A stretch of 64,000 bases of DNA from Vibrio sp. 16 (lineage in GTDB: Bacteria > Pseudomonadota > Gammaproteobacteria > Enterobacterales > Vibrionaceae), in the NCBI RefSeq assembly GCF_963681195.1, contig NZ_OY808997.1:1488001-1552000 (forward strand). Direction: 5' to 3'. Both the position numbers and the translations under genes were made by a program. The notes under the pieces are model-generated. The model searched no databases and was not told where the DNA came from. It saw only the letters and a program-made list of their open reading frames with translations. This document shows, one piece after another, positions 1 to 12,350 of this stretch; position 1 is the stretch's first letter, and every line of letters starts with the position of its first letter.

Positions 1-1868
<1,868 letters not shown>

Positions 1869-1874
1869 TTAATT

Positions 1875-1893
1875 ATTCTGGTCTGACCAGAAT
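1875..1893. promoter_or_regulatory. FadR-type operator upstream of fadH
   Basis: A perfect 19-bp palindrome, ATTCTGGTC-T-GACCAGAAT, starts 16 bp before the fadH start codon. Its core CTGGTCnGACCAG matches the known gammaproteobacterial FadR box. It predicts repression of fadH by FadR, relieved by long-chain acyl-CoA. The motif match is seen; binding is inferred. Confidence 0.8.
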
Positions 1894-2049
1894 AAACATC
1901 ATCGTAATATAAATCAAACAAGCGTTTACATTTTTGTAACACCGATCAATCTTACAGTTGTTTGGGTATACTAGTTTCAGTAGGATGTAACTTATCTGGA
2001 ATTATAAGGTCTTATAAGCCTTTACCTGCGTCTATGCAGCGGAGATTAA

Positions 2050-3900
2050 ATGAAAAAACTATTTAAGTTTATCGGTCTATTCTTCAAAGGGATTTGGAAA
2101 CTCATCACCTTTGTGCGTCTAGCGCTTACCAACCTGTTTTTCTTAGCCTCAATAGCGATCATCTATTTTGTCTATTTTCACGCACAAAGCGAAGCGCCAA
2201 CCGTTCCCACTGAGTCAGCTCTTATTCTCAACCTGTCTGGCCCTATCGTTGAACAGCCGAACTACGTCAATCCAATGGATTCGTTTACTGGCTCCTTGAT
2301 CGGTCAAGACTTGCCCAAAGAAAATATCTTGTTCGATATCGTTGAGACACTCCGCTACGCAAAAGATGACCCTAAAATTAGTGGCTTAGTACTTGCTCTT
2401 GGCGATTTGCCTGAAACCAACTTAACTAAACTTCGCTACATTGCAAAAGCGTTGAACGAGTTTAAAGCGTCAGGCAAACCGATTTATGCCGCTGGCGGAT
2501 TCTACAATCAGAGCCAATATTACTTAGCCAGTTACGCAGACAAAGTATACCTCGCCCCTGACGGCGCGGTTCTGTTAAAGGGTTACAGCTCATACTCACT
2601 CTATTACAAAACGCTACTCGAGAAGCTCAACGTCAACACGCATGTATTCCGAGTGGGGACTTACAAATCTGCCATAGAGCCTTTTGTTCGTGATGACATG
2701 TCAGAAGAAGCAAAAGAGTCGGCTTCTCGTTGGTTAAGTCAACTTTGGGGAGCGTTTGTTGATGATATCGCCGCGAATCGACAAATTAAGCCTGAGTCGC
2801 TAAACCTGAGCATGGATGAATTCCTAACGCTACTAAAGAAAAACGATGGTGACCTCGCTGCGCTGTCGCTGAACATTGGTTTGGTTGATCAACTGGCGAC
2901 CCGCCAACAAGTACGTGCAGAACTGATTGATGTGTTTGGGAGCAATGGTGAAGACAGCTACAACCACATTAGTTACTACGACTACCAACCCACCATGGCG
3001 CCATCATTTAGCACCAGTGCAAATGACATCGCAGTTGTGGTCGCAAGTGGTGCCATAATGGACGGTAGCCAGCCACGCGGAACGGTCGGAGGCGATACGG
3101 TCGCGGCCCTGCTTCGTCAAGCGCGCAATGATGACAAAGTCAAAGCGGTTGTCCTACGCGTGGACAGCCCGGGCGGTAGTGCCTTTGCCTCTGAGGTGAT
3201 TCGCAATGAAATTGAAGCCCTCAAAGAAGCTGGAAAACCTGTTGTCGCGTCTATGTCGAGCTTAGCGGCATCGGGAGGCTACTGGATTTCGATGAGTGCT
3301 GACCGCATTGTCGCGCAACCAACGACCTTGACGGGCTCTATTGGTATCTTCAGTGTCATCACCACCTTTGAGAAAGGATTGAATGAACTCGGCGTCTACA
3401 CCGATGGCGTTGGCACATCACCATTTTCAGATGTCGGTGTGACGACAGGTTTATCAGAGGGGGCAGCAGAAGCGTTCCAACTTGGCATTGAGCACGGCTA
3501 CAAACGCTTCACTCAGTTGGTCAGTGATAACCGCAATATCTCTCTTACCCAGCTTGATAACATTGCCCAAGGACGAGTCTGGACTGGCCAAGATGCGATG
3601 AAGTTTGGCTTAGTGGATAGCATTGGCGACTTTGATGATGCCGTTAGCCTCGCGGCCGAACTTGCAGAAGTCGAAAACTACGACATTTACTGGGTGGAAG
3701 AACCATTAAGCCCTGCCCAGCAGTTCATTCAAGATTTGATGAACCAAGTGAAAGTCTCTGTTGGGATTGATATTAACAGCTATCTGCCACCAGCACTGCA
3801 ACCTGTGCTCAAACAAGTCAGCGCAGACGCTGATTTGCTGCAGAGCTTTAACGACCCGAAAGGCCATTACGCCTTCTGTTTGAACTGTATGGTGCAATAA
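2050..3900 (+). CDS. sppA: Signal peptide peptidase SppA, 67-kDa type
   Basis: Inner-membrane serine protease (616 aa) that degrades cleaved signal peptides. One N-terminal membrane segment (about residues 25-45) is followed by two tandem ClpP-like (S49) domains, the long form typical of E. coli SppA (618 aa). The Lys/Ser dyad is visible: K206 in GTYKSAIEPF of the first domain and S408 in LAASGGYWIS of the second. The ATG follows the purine-rich stretch GGAGATTAA. It is divergent from fadH and upstream of ansA in the same direction, but a terminator-like hairpin lies between them. Confidence 0.96.
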   Translation: MKKLFKFIGLFFKGIWKLITFVRLALTNLFFLASIAIIYFVYFHAQSEAPTVPTESALILNLSGPIVEQPNYVNPMDSFTGSLIGQDLPKENILFDIVETLRYAKDDPKISGLVLALGDLPETNLTKLRYIAKALNEFKASGKPIYAAGGFYNQSQYYLASYADKVYLAPDGAVLLKGYSSYSLYYKTLLEKLNVNTHVFRVGTYKSAIEPFVRDDMSEEAKESASRWLSQLWGAFVDDIAANRQIKPESLNLSMDEFLTLLKKNDGDLAALSLNIGLVDQLATRQQVRAELIDVFGSNGEDSYNHISYYDYQPTMAPSFSTSANDIAVVVASGAIMDGSQPRGTVGGDTVAALLRQARNDDKVKAVVLRVDSPGGSAFASEVIRNEIEALKEAGKPVVASMSSLAASGGYWISMSADRIVAQPTTLTGSIGIFSVITTFEKGLNELGVYTDGVGTSPFSDVGVTTGLSEGAAEAFQLGIEHGYKRFTQLVSDNRNISLTQLDNIAQGRVWTGQDAMKFGLVDSIGDFDDAVSLAAELAEVENYDIYWVEEPLSPAQQFIQDLMNQVKVSVGIDINSYLPPALQPVLKQVSADADLLQSFNDPKGHYAFCLNCMVQ

Positions 3901-3965
3901 AGCAACAAATCAGATACTGCCCGTTTAATCCTGGGCAGTGCATCCGCGTATAGCGCGCGACTTTT

Positions 3966-3995
3966 GGGGTGTTCCTGTGCGGAATGCCCCTTTTT
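3966..3995 (+). terminator. Rho-independent terminator after sppA
   Basis: GGGGTGTTCC and GGAATGCCCC form a 10-bp stem with two G-U pairs and a TGTGC loop, followed by TTTTT. It lies about 65 bp after the sppA stop and just ahead of the ansA promoter region. Confidence 0.75.
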
Positions 3996-4012
3996 ATTGG
4001 CCCCGATTCCTA

Positions 4013-4018
4013 TATAAT
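4013..4018 (+). promoter_or_regulatory. Probable -10 box of the ansA promoter
   Basis: A consensus TATAAT hexamer lies 40 bp before the ansA ATG. The -35 region would fall in the T-rich tail of the sppA terminator and is poor. The call rests on the -10 match and position alone. Confidence 0.45.
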
Positions 4019-4057
4019 CCCACGCTCTGTTCCCCCTACAATACTGGTTTCTAAGCA

Positions 4058-5074
4058 ATGGCAAGAAAACACATCTATATCGCTTATACGGGCGGCACCA
4101 TTGGTATGCAGAAGTCGCATGATCACGGTTACGTTCCTGTCGCTGGCTTTATGGAAAAACAACTGGCGAGCATGCCAGAATTCCACCGCCCAGAAATGCC
4201 AGAGTTCACCATCCATGAATACGATCCACTGATCGATTCCTCGGATATGACTCCAAAAGATTGGCAGCAAATCGCTGATGACATTCGTGCCAACTACGAC
4301 AAATATGACGGTTTCGTTATTCTGCACGGCACTGACACCATGGCCTATACCGCTTCAGCTCTCTCTTTTATGTTAGAGAACCTTGGTAAGCCGGTCATTG
4401 TAACTGGTTCGCAAATCCCACTGGCAGAGCTACGCTCTGACGGCCAAGCGAACTTGTTGAATGCACTCCACATCGCAGCAAATTATCCGATCAATGAAGT
4501 GACGTTGTTCTTCAACAACAAGCTGATGCGTGGCAATCGCAGTACCAAATCTCACGCTGACGGTTTTAATGCCTTTACGTCTCCAAACTTACCCCCTTTG
4601 CTCGAAGCTGGGATTAATATCCAGATCAGCAATGACATTAAGGTTGGGCATGTTCCAGAAGGCGAATTTAAAGTACACGATATTACGCCGCAGCCAATTG
4701 GTGTCATTACCATGTACCCAGGTATCTCTCACGAGGTCATTCGAAATACATTGCTGCAACCGGTCAATGCGATGATCTTGCTGACTTTTGGCGTTGGTAA
4801 TGCGCCGCAAAACCCTGAGCTTCTTAGTCACTTAAAAGACGCCTCTGAGCGCGGTGTGATCGTCGTTAACCTCACCCAATGTTTGGCAGGCAAGGTGAAT
4901 ATGGGTGGCTACGCGACCGGATGTGCCCTTGCCGAAGCGGGCGTGATCAGCGGCTACGATATGACCCCAGAAGCTGCTCTTGCCAAGCTTCACTATCTAC
5001 TTAGCCAAGACCTCTCATATGAGCAAGTGAAAGTGAAAATGCAGCAAGTCTTGCGCGGTGAGATGAGTATCTAA
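4058..5074 (+). CDS. ansA: Cytoplasmic L-asparaginase I
   Basis: Type I L-asparaginase (338 aa), which hydrolyses asparagine to aspartate and ammonia in the cytoplasm. The two hallmark threonine motifs are present: YTGGTIGM near the N-terminus and LHGTDTMAYTASALS around residue 88. No signal peptide is present, which separates it from the periplasmic AnsB type. Length matches E. coli AnsA (338 aa). It follows sppA, an arrangement also seen in enterobacteria and vibrios, but probably has its own promoter. Confidence 0.96.
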   Translation: MARKHIYIAYTGGTIGMQKSHDHGYVPVAGFMEKQLASMPEFHRPEMPEFTIHEYDPLIDSSDMTPKDWQQIADDIRANYDKYDGFVILHGTDTMAYTASALSFMLENLGKPVIVTGSQIPLAELRSDGQANLLNALHIAANYPINEVTLFFNNKLMRGNRSTKSHADGFNAFTSPNLPPLLEAGINIQISNDIKVGHVPEGEFKVHDITPQPIGVITMYPGISHEVIRNTLLQPVNAMILLTFGVGNAPQNPELLSHLKDASERGVIVVNLTQCLAGKVNMGGYATGCALAEAGVISGYDMTPEAALAKLHYLLSQDLSYEQVKVKMQQVLRGEMSI

Positions 5075-5091
5075 TCTCACTATGAAACGAC

Positions 5092-5117
5092 AAAGCCAGC
5101 TAGATTAGCTGGCTTTT
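5092..5117 (+). terminator. Rho-independent terminator after ansA
   Basis: AAAGCCAGCTA and TAGCTGGCTTT form the stem, followed by a T-run. It sits 18 bp after the ansA stop and 22 bp before the end of the convergent TetR gene, so it may serve both directions. Confidence 0.85.
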
Positions 5118-5138
5118 TAATGACTCGACCGATATTAC

Positions 5139-5762
5139 TCAACCTAGTGAGTGCTGTTGGTAGCGCGCTAAAAAGAGTTTCGTCGTTTCATCGACTAAAC
5201 GTTGTTTCTCTGCCTCTGTCAGCGGTTGGCGTAAACGCATCAATTGTGGCCAAAGCGCACTTCCTTTGATTAAGCTATGCAACTGCTCTTTCGCAAGGTC
5301 TGCGTCTAGTTCAATCAACTTCCCATCATCTTGCGCCGCGACTATCCAACGATAAACCGCCGTCTCTTTTTCCGATAACTTCTTCAGCTCTTCTTGCAGC
5401 ATATCAGGATTGCTGAACAAGTAATCAAAAGCAACACGTGCGAGATCTTGATATTGTGGGGAAGACAAAAACTCAAGCTCTTTGGTCAAAAGCGCAGCGA
5501 GCTGGGTTTCCAAAGGCTGGTCACGGTTGTAACTCACTTCGCTTTCCATCATCGCCCGTTGCCATAATTCCGACAACAAATGGAGTACGAGCGCCTCTTT
5601 GCTCACAAAGTGATTGTAAATGGTTCGCTTGGACACGTTGGCCAGTTTAGCCAATCTATCCATGCTCGTCGCCTTGACGCCCTCTTCACGAAACGCTTCG
5701 ATCGCTGCTTCGACAATTGCTGATCGTTTTAGATCACTGCGACTCTGCTTCTTTTCCATCAT
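5139..5762 (-). CDS. TetR-family transcriptional regulator
   Basis: DNA-binding repressor (207 aa). The N-terminal TetR helix-turn-helix is clear: IVEAAIEAFREEGVKATSMDRLAKLANV followed by SKRTIYNHFVSKEALV at about residues 15-60. The C-terminal ligand/dimer domain (about 80-200) resembles the AefR-type TetR C-terminal domain. Two adjacent ATG codons exist (5762 and 5759), and neither has a strong ribosome site. It is divergent from the MBL-hydrolase/reductase pair, and a 27-bp palindrome lies between them, the usual layout of a TetR repressor controlling itself and the facing genes. The ligand is unknown. Confidence 0.9.
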   Translation of the reverse strand: MMEKKQSRSDLKRSAIVEAAIEAFREEGVKATSMDRLAKLANVSKRTIYNHFVSKEALVLHLLSELWQRAMMESEVSYNRDQPLETQLAALLTKELEFLSSPQYQDLARVAFDYLFSNPDMLQEELKKLSEKETAVYRWIVAAQDDGKLIELDADLAKEQLHSLIKGSALWPQLMRLRQPLTEAEKQRLVDETTKLFLARYQQHSLG

Positions 5763-5793
5763 TTTGTTTCATTTCTACAACCATGCAGCCAAT

Positions 5794-5813
5794 TCTACAC
5801 TGCATGGTTTACT
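5794..5813. promoter_or_regulatory. Second, degenerate TetR-type operator copy
   Basis: CTACACTGCATGGTTTACTT matches the right part of the perfect operator at 5827-5853 at 16 of 20 positions. It lies closer to the tetR start, so it may serve autoregulation. Lower symmetry makes it less certain. Confidence 0.45.
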
Positions 5814-5826
5814 TTTCAATTTTTCA

Positions 5827-5853
5827 AAGTAAACTACACAGTGTAGTTTACTT
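5827..5853. promoter_or_regulatory. Perfect 27-bp palindromic operator in the TetR/MBL intergenic region
   Basis: The arms AAGTAAACTACAC (5827-5839) and GTGTAGTTTACTT (5841-5853) are exact reverse complements around a single A. Size and symmetry fit a TetR-dimer operator. It ends 2 bp before the ribosome binding site of the MBL gene, so binding would block its transcription. Confidence 0.8.
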
Positions 5854-5870
5854 GTAAGGAGTAATTGATC

Positions 5871-6974
5871 ATGAAATTTGCCATGTTTGCCCTGTTAGGA
5901 TTGTTGGTCGCTATCGCGTTCATCACTCTTAGTTCGAACAAAAATCGTTTCCAAAACAGCGAAATCGCGTACTCGTCGTCGTTGGGCGATACATTGCGAA
6001 TCTTACATGCATTTATTACCACTCCTCGTTTGGATCCGACACCGACCCAGCCACTCCCTATTCAACCAATGAATGAGCAAGCACTTTTTTCCACCAAGCG
6101 GGACTCACTCTACCGAATTGGTCACTCTAGCGTTCTACTAAACCTAGACGATAACTGGATTTTGACTGACCCAGTCTTGAGTGAACGAGCATCTCCTGTT
6201 CAATGGGCTGGCCCCAAACGCTTTCATCCAAGCCCAATTAACGCATCCAACTTGCCACCTATCGACATCGTAATCATCAGTCACGATCACTATGATCACC
6301 TCGATAAAAACACCATCCAAGCCATTGCAAAGAAGGTAGGAACATTTGTTACTCCACTAAAAGTTGGGGACCTATTGATAAGTTGGGGAGTCACCCCAGA
6401 AAAAGTGGTTCAGCTTGATTGGTGGCAAAGTACCTTTGTGAATGGCATTGAGCTAGTCGCTACCCCATCACAACACTTTTCAGGTAGAGGGTTACTGGAT
6501 AGAAACCAGACTCTTTGGTCGAGCTGGGTAATATTGGGAACGCAACATCGTGTCTTCTTTAGCGGTGACAGTGGCTACTTCTCTGGCTTTGAATCGATTG
6601 GCAAACGCTATGGCCCATTTGATGTCACCCTGATTGAATCCGGCGCATATAACTCACTTTGGCAAGACATTCACATGATGCCCGACGAGTCTGTTCAAGC
6701 TCATATCGATCTTCGTGGTAAATACATGATTCCAATTCACAACGGTACGTTTGATCTCTCTATGCACCCTTGGTACGAGCCGCTTGAACGTATCACTGAC
6801 ATCTCTAGTCAAAGAGGTGTGCAACTCATCACTCCCGCTTTTGGTCAGCTTGTTGAACTCGAGTCACCACCTTTTGAGCAGCAATGGTGGAAAACCGAGT
6901 CGATTGCCAGCGAGCCGATATCTCAGTTTGAACCCGTTATCGACAATATCGTTAAGGAGAAGAGTAATGGTTAA
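5871..6974 (+). CDS. MBL-fold metallo-hydrolase (NAPE-PLD/UlaG-like)
   Basis: Metallo-beta-lactamase-fold hydrolase of 367 aa, with an N-terminal hydrophobic anchor or signal segment (about residues 3-20). The zinc motif HDHYDH (within ISHDHYDHLD, near residue 140) is complete. Later metal ligands fit QHFSGRG, FFSGDSGYF and IPIHNGTF. This pattern is like the NAPE-phospholipase D/UlaG branch, so a phosphodiester or lactone substrate is possible, but the real substrate is unknown. ATG 5871 is chosen because TAAGGAG lies 9-10 nt upstream; a TTG in frame at 5865 is less likely. The stop overlaps the next gene start, so the two are translationally coupled. Confidence 0.88.
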   Translation: MKFAMFALLGLLVAIAFITLSSNKNRFQNSEIAYSSSLGDTLRILHAFITTPRLDPTPTQPLPIQPMNEQALFSTKRDSLYRIGHSSVLLNLDDNWILTDPVLSERASPVQWAGPKRFHPSPINASNLPPIDIVIISHDHYDHLDKNTIQAIAKKVGTFVTPLKVGDLLISWGVTPEKVVQLDWWQSTFVNGIELVATPSQHFSGRGLLDRNQTLWSSWVILGTQHRVFFSGDSGYFSGFESIGKRYGPFDVTLIESGAYNSLWQDIHMMPDESVQAHIDLRGKYMIPIHNGTFDLSMHPWYEPLERITDISSQRGVQLITPAFGQLVELESPPFEQQWWKTESIASEPISQFEPVIDNIVKEKSNG

Positions 6975-7971
6975 ATGTTTAGTCACCGGCGCAACAGGCC
7001 ACCTCGGCAACAATCTGGTTAGAGAATTAAGCCGACAAGGCCATCAGGTACGCGCCGGAGTGCGCAATCTCAGTAAGTCCGACTCGTTGAAGGGTGTCGA
7101 TTGTGACATTGTGTATTGTGACTTACTAGACGTCACCTCTTTGCAAACGGCCTTAGACGGGGTTGACGTTCTCTACCAAGTCGCGGCCGTTTTCAAGCAC
7201 TGGGCAGAAGATGAAGAAAAGGAGATCGTCGAGCCAAACCTTATCGGCACGACGAATATCTTGAGAGCTGCGCACGAAGCCGGAGTGAAAAAAGTCGTCT
7301 ATGTCAGCTCGATAGCGACATTAGAGCAAACTGCGCGTAATCAACAAGGTGAGATAAAGGTAGAAGGCTACAATGTGTCGGATCAAATCAATCCCTATTG
7401 CCGGGCCAAAACACTTGCCGAGCAAGAGGCATGGAAAGTCGCGCAAGAGCTAGATCTGGATATGGTCACGATACTGCCATCCACCATACTTGGCGGCGAG
7501 TTTAAACCCAACACGGAATCTCTCGATGCGTTTTCAGCGATCGTAAATGGCAAGATGCCTTTCTTGTATGAGATGAACCTCAGCCCAATCGATGTTAACG
7601 ATGTCGTCAAAGGGATGATTAAAGCCTCAACGCATGGCATTCGTGGCAAGCGCTATGTCCTTGCTAACACGTCGACCATTTCTAGCGAGGAGATCATCGC
7701 TATTGCTCAAGAGGTAAACCCACAACTTGCTGCGCCTAAAATACTGTCTGAACAAGAAATTTATGCACTTGTCGATCAAGCAGAAAAGGAAGCGTTAGAG
7801 ACTCAGACTCGACCTAAACTGATTCGCAGCAATGTCGCGCGTTCACTTAAGCACCGATTTGTGTTTGATCAGCGAGAGTCACTAACGGATCTAAAGCACA
7901 CTCCGATAGGTGCCCGAGAGGTCGTTCGAACCACAATGGCGTCTCTATATCAGCCACCAGCCGCGGAGTAA
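6967..7971 (+). CDS. NAD(P)-dependent epimerase/dehydratase (extended SDR)
   Basis: Extended short-chain dehydrogenase/reductase of 334 aa. The N-terminal Rossmann motif TGATGHLGNN follows the start directly. The active-site serine lies in YVSSIA and the YxxxK motif is YCRAK. The family is like dihydroflavonol-4-reductase/cinnamoyl-CoA reductase-type enzymes that act on a keto or aldehyde group; the substrate is not deducible. The start is ATG 6967, preceded by AAGGAG at 6954-6959; a longer open frame upstream overlaps the MBL gene and is not credible. It overlaps the MBL stop by 8 nt and should share the TetR-controlled promoter. Confidence 0.88.
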   Translation: MVKCLVTGATGHLGNNLVRELSRQGHQVRAGVRNLSKSDSLKGVDCDIVYCDLLDVTSLQTALDGVDVLYQVAAVFKHWAEDEEKEIVEPNLIGTTNILRAAHEAGVKKVVYVSSIATLEQTARNQQGEIKVEGYNVSDQINPYCRAKTLAEQEAWKVAQELDLDMVTILPSTILGGEFKPNTESLDAFSAIVNGKMPFLYEMNLSPIDVNDVVKGMIKASTHGIRGKRYVLANTSTISSEEIIAIAQEVNPQLAAPKILSEQEIYALVDQAEKEALETQTRPKLIRSNVARSLKHRFVFDQRESLTDLKHTPIGAREVVRTTMASLYQPPAAE

Positions 7972-7989
7972 TTTTGCCGCAGGATTAAA

Positions 7990-8014
7990 AAAGGCGACTC
8001 ATTGAGTCGCCTTT
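7990..8014. terminator. Bidirectional terminator between the reductase gene and serS
   Basis: AAAGGCGACTCA and TGAGTCGCCTTT form a perfect 12-bp stem in a convergent intergenic gap, flanked by A-rich and T-rich ends. It can stop transcripts from both sides. Confidence 0.85.
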
Positions 8015-8037
8015 CATCATTTCGTATTCGGCCGAGA

Positions 8038-9363
<1,326 letters not shown>

Positions 9364-9414
9364 TTAGTTGTGAAATGGCGCTTAAGCATCGTGCTCAAAC
9401 GCTAATAAATAGTT

Positions 9415-9552
9415 CCCAAAATAATTGGAGTTGCAGCGAGGAAACAAACCAATTCATCCCTATGAGCATAGGTGCTCTATGTGATTAGGGCGGCCGGCGC
9501 TCCGGTAAATTGGTGCAGTTAACAAAGCTGCGGCTTCAAGTATGAAGGGATA
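9415..9552. repeat. ERIC/IRU-like intergenic repeat (Vibrio variant)
   Basis: The element reads AATAATTGGAGTTGCAGCGAGG at its left end and CTTCAAGTATGAAGGG at its right end. The central palindrome is CCCTATGAGCATAGGTGCTCTATGTGATTAGGG-like. These are the landmarks of the enterobacterial ERIC sequence (AATAATTCGAGTTGCAG, a central inverted repeat, CTTGAAGTATGACGGG). About 138 bp, against the usual 127 bp, with a GC-rich CGGCCGGCGCTCCGG segment right of the centre. It sits between rarA and serS and would be part of any read-through RNA. Identification is from memory of the family, not a search. Confidence 0.75.
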
Positions 9553-9580
9553 ATTGGATAAATGTATCTAAAATGCTCGC

Positions 9581-10927
9581 TTATTCATAGCGCTTTTGTG
9601 GGCTTTTTGCGTCTAAACTAGCCAAGTAATCTAACTTTTCGCCAATTTTAGTTTCTAACCCTCGGTTGGTCGGTTGGTAGTAGCGAGTCTCTGCCATTTC
9701 TGGGGGAAGATATCTTTCACCAGCAGCGTACGCGCCAGGCTCATCGTGTGCATAGCGATACTCAGCGCCATAGCCGAGATCTTTCATCAACGAGGTGGGT
9801 GCATTGCGCAAATGGGGGGGCACTTCATACTCTGGCAGGTTGTGAGCATCACGCAGAGCTTGCTTCCAAGCGGTATAAACAGCATTACTCTTTGGCGCAC
9901 AAGCAAGGTAAACGATGGCTTGGGCAATGGCTCTTTCGCCCTCAGCAGGTCCAACTCGGGTAAAGCAATCCCATGCGGACAAAGCAACTTGCATGGCGCG
10001 TGGATCCGCGTTGCCGACATCTTCAGAGGCAATCGCGAGTAGGCGTCTTGCGATATACAGCGGATCACAGCCTGCCGCAATCATTCGCGCCGACCAATAC
10101 AGCGCAGCATCAGGATTGGAGCCACGAATCGACTTATGAACCGCAGAGATTAAGTCGTACCAAATATCGCCTTTGTTATCAAAGCGCGAAACTTTTTCGC
10201 CAGCAACCTCGGCCAGCAATGGCAAGGTAATCACCTTAACACCTTGGGCGTCTTCTTCTGCCATATCGTAGAGAAGCTCAAGGTAATTTAGCGACATCCG
10301 CGCGTCACCGTTTACTAGCTCAGAAAGTCTATCTAGGACCCCTTCATCAAAAGCCGCTTCAACCTTACCTAAGCCACGCTTCTCATCATTGATTGCTTGC
10401 TGCAGTGCCAAACCAATATCTTGCTGAGAAAGAGAGGTTAATTTGTAAACTCGGGCACGCGATAGCAATGCGTTGTTCAGCTCAAAAGATGGGTTTTCCG
10501 TGGTTGCACCAATGAAGGTCACCGTGCCATCTTCGATATGCGGAAGAAAGGCATCTTGCTGCGATTTATTGAAACGGTGCACCTCGTCAACAAACAAGAT
10601 CGTGCGTCTGCCAGCCAACTTATTTTCGCGCGCTCTTTCAATTGCTGCGCGGATTTCTTTCACACCGGAGGTCACGGCAGAGACTCGCTCAACTTCTGCG
10701 TTGGCGTAGTTTGCCGCCACTTCAGCGAGCGTTGTTTTCCCTGTGCCTGGAGGCCCCCACAAAATCATGGAGTGGATGTGACCCGCTTCCAACGCTCGTC
10801 GCAACGGTTTACCTGCGCCGAGAATATGTTGTTGACCAATATACTGGTCAAGCGTTTCTGGGCGCATTCTAGCAGCGAGGGGACGAAAATCTTCGTCCCC
10901 TGAAAAATCAAATGAGAAATTACTCAC
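9581..10927 (-). CDS. rarA: Replication-associated recombination protein A (RarA/MgsA)
   Basis: AAA+ ATPase (448 aa) related to clamp loaders and RuvB, acting at stalled replication forks and single-strand gaps. Walker A is [12 protein letters not shown] (near residue 60), Walker [19 protein letters not shown] (near 115) and sensor 1 [12 protein letters not shown]. The C-terminal region has the MgsA tetramerisation domain (about 260-430), including the SDPRAM-like segment NADPRAM. Length matches E. coli RarA (447 aa). It starts 2 nt after the lolA stop, so translation is likely coupled. Confidence 0.96.
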   Translation of the reverse strand: MSNFSFDFSGDEDFRPLAARMRPETLDQYIGQQHILGAGKPLRRALEAGHIHSMILWGPPGTGKTTLAEVAANYANAEVERVSAVTSGVKEIRAAIERARENKLAGRRTILFVDEVHRFNKSQQDAFLPHIEDGTVTFIGATTENPSFELNNALLSRARVYKLTSLSQQDIGLALQQAINDEKRGLGKVEAAFDEGVLDRLSELVNGDARMSLNYLELLYDMAEEDAQGVKVITLPLLAEVAGEKVSRFDNKGDIWYDLISAVHKSIRGSNPDAALYWSARMIAAGCDPLYIARRLLAIASEDVGNADPRAMQVALSAWDCFTRVGPAEGERAIAQAIVYLACAPKSNAVYTAWKQALRDAHNLPEYEVPPHLRNAPTSLMKDLGYGAEYRYAHDEPGAYAAGERYLPPEMAETRYYQPTNRGLETKIGEKLDYLASLDAKSPQKRYE

Positions 10928-10929
10928 TT

Positions 10930-11526
10930 TTAATTCCTTTGGTCATCAACCTCGACACCTTGTGGAATGATAAAGGTAAAGCGCTCAGCTTTCGGTTTAG
11001 TTAAATCAATGTTAGCGAACTTGAACGCACTCTGCTGACCGTCTTGTTCAATCACACTAAATCCTTTCACCGCGCCTTTGGCATCGATCTCTAATTTAAA
11101 TTGACCTTGGTTTGAATCCACAGCAGTTGGGACAAGTGTGAACACATCGCCCTGTTGAGAGACATCGTAGTTTTCCCAGTCACTTTGGCGGTTACGAGTC
11201 AACAATACAAACGGGGTTTGCTCTGTCGCTTGCTCTTGCCAGTAGATACTCACTTGTTCGATGAATGGGCTGTAATACCAAAGACTTTTGCCATCTGAGA
11301 CCAACACGTTTTCATCTGGCATTGTGGTTGTCCAACGGAAAAGACTTGGACGAGAAATTTCTACCGAACCCTCACCTTCCATCACCAAATCACCATCAGG
11401 ACTTGTCACCTGCTGAGTAAAGTCAGCACTAAAACCTTCCGTTTGCTGTAAACGCTGATTAAGCTCGTCTTTTGGCGCTGCCAACACAGAGAAGCTCATA
11501 AACAGTAATGCGGCCAGTTTTTTCAT
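10930..11526 (-). CDS. lolA: Periplasmic lipoprotein carrier LolA
   Basis: Periplasmic chaperone (198 aa) that takes lipoproteins from LolCDE in the inner membrane and delivers them to LolB at the outer membrane. There is a typical Sec signal peptide ([16 protein letters not shown], cut before APKDE). The half-barrel core has the conserved LFRW motif ([11 protein letters not shown]), [15 protein letters not shown] and a hydrophobic C-terminal end. Length fits LolA (about 200 aa). In E. coli ftsK precedes lolA; here the upstream gene is a YecA-like protein, an arrangement I associate with vibrios. Confidence 0.95.
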   Translation of the reverse strand: MKKLAALLFMSFSVLAAPKDELNQRLQQTEGFSADFTQQVTSPDGDLVMEGEGSVEISRPSLFRWTTTMPDENVLVSDGKSLWYYSPFIEQVSIYWQEQATEQTPFVLLTRNRQSDWENYDVSQQGDVFTLVPTAVDSNQGQFKLEIDAKGAVKGFSVIEQDGQQSAFKFANIDLTKPKAERFTFIIPQGVEVDDQRN

Positions 11527-11609
11527 TAATCTTGTTCCTATTGAGTCGCCATGACTCTCTTTATAATCGTGTTTCGAACTTGGTTTGACCGAAAAAAGTT
11601 AACTTTGTT

Positions 11610-12224
11610 CTATTTTCCACAACACTGCTTGAACTTTTTACCGCTCCCGCACAAGCATGGATCGTTACGCCCTACTTGTTTATATGGATTAACGCTTTGC
11701 GACTTAGCGCCAACCATCGCCTCATCGGCGGCGTGAGCAACTTCGATGATCATCAGGTCGAGTTGGTCGATAAAATCGGTCAATGAAGGCGGGGTTTCAA
11801 TGCCCGCTTCTCGCATTTGAGCTTGAGTTTGCGCTTCATCAATCGCCAGCATGAATGACGTCAATAGAGCTTGCAACATGCGAAGTGTGCCATCGCCAAC
11901 GTGTACCTCTTGCCACAGCTCTTCTACCGTCGGCCAAAGCGTCATAAAGCCTTCAGCGATGTCGGCCAGCTGCTCCTGCTTGGAGGCTTCATCAAGCAAC
12001 CCGAGCAAAGAGTACTCATTCGCCTTTAAATACGTGTACTGCTGGGTAATATGCGCTTCAATCGGCGCTTTCACTTGACTTGCGCTTTCAGAAAATACGC
12101 TCTCTAACCAAACTTCAGGGGCAAGAGGTTTGGTTGCCAAGTTGGCAGCAAGGGTTAAACCCTCGACGAAATAGGGAGATTCGTTAGTTAATGAGTCTGG
12201 CAGTGTCAGTAATTGATACTTCAT
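11610..12224 (-). CDS. YecA-like/UPF0149 protein with C-terminal SEC-C zinc motif
   Basis: Protein of 204 aa. The first 170 residues are a helical UPF0149/YecA-like domain. The last 22 residues hold a complete SEC-C motif, [20 protein letters not shown], which binds zinc as in the SecA tail and may contact SecB or ribosomes. No signal peptide is seen. The function of the family is poorly defined. It precedes lolA with an 83-bp gap and may belong to the same unit. The SEC-C call is strong; the family name for the N-terminal part is less so. Confidence 0.8.
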   Translation of the reverse strand: MKYQLLTLPDSLTNESPYFVEGLTLAANLATKPLAPEVWLESVFSESASQVKAPIEAHITQQYTYLKANEYSLLGLLDEASKQEQLADIAEGFMTLWPTVEELWQEVHVGDGTLRMLQALLTSFMLAIDEAQTQAQMREAGIETPPSLTDFIDQLDLMIIEVAHAADEAMVGAKSQSVNPYKQVGRNDPCLCGSGKKFKQCCGK

Positions 12225-12350
12225 GATTCACTTCTAGTGTTTAACTGATAAGGCACGCATTATAACCCTATGCAAGGCTTTAGGTCACTTCGAGACTTCC
12301 TCCCTGGCTCGAGCACCTGCTTCTTGTGATGATTAGACACATGTAGTCTC

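Noticed and set aside
6751..6966. Upstream extension of the epimerase/reductase frame
   Set aside because: It lies inside the MBL gene in another frame; AAGGAG before ATG 6967 and the Rossmann motif right after it define the real start.
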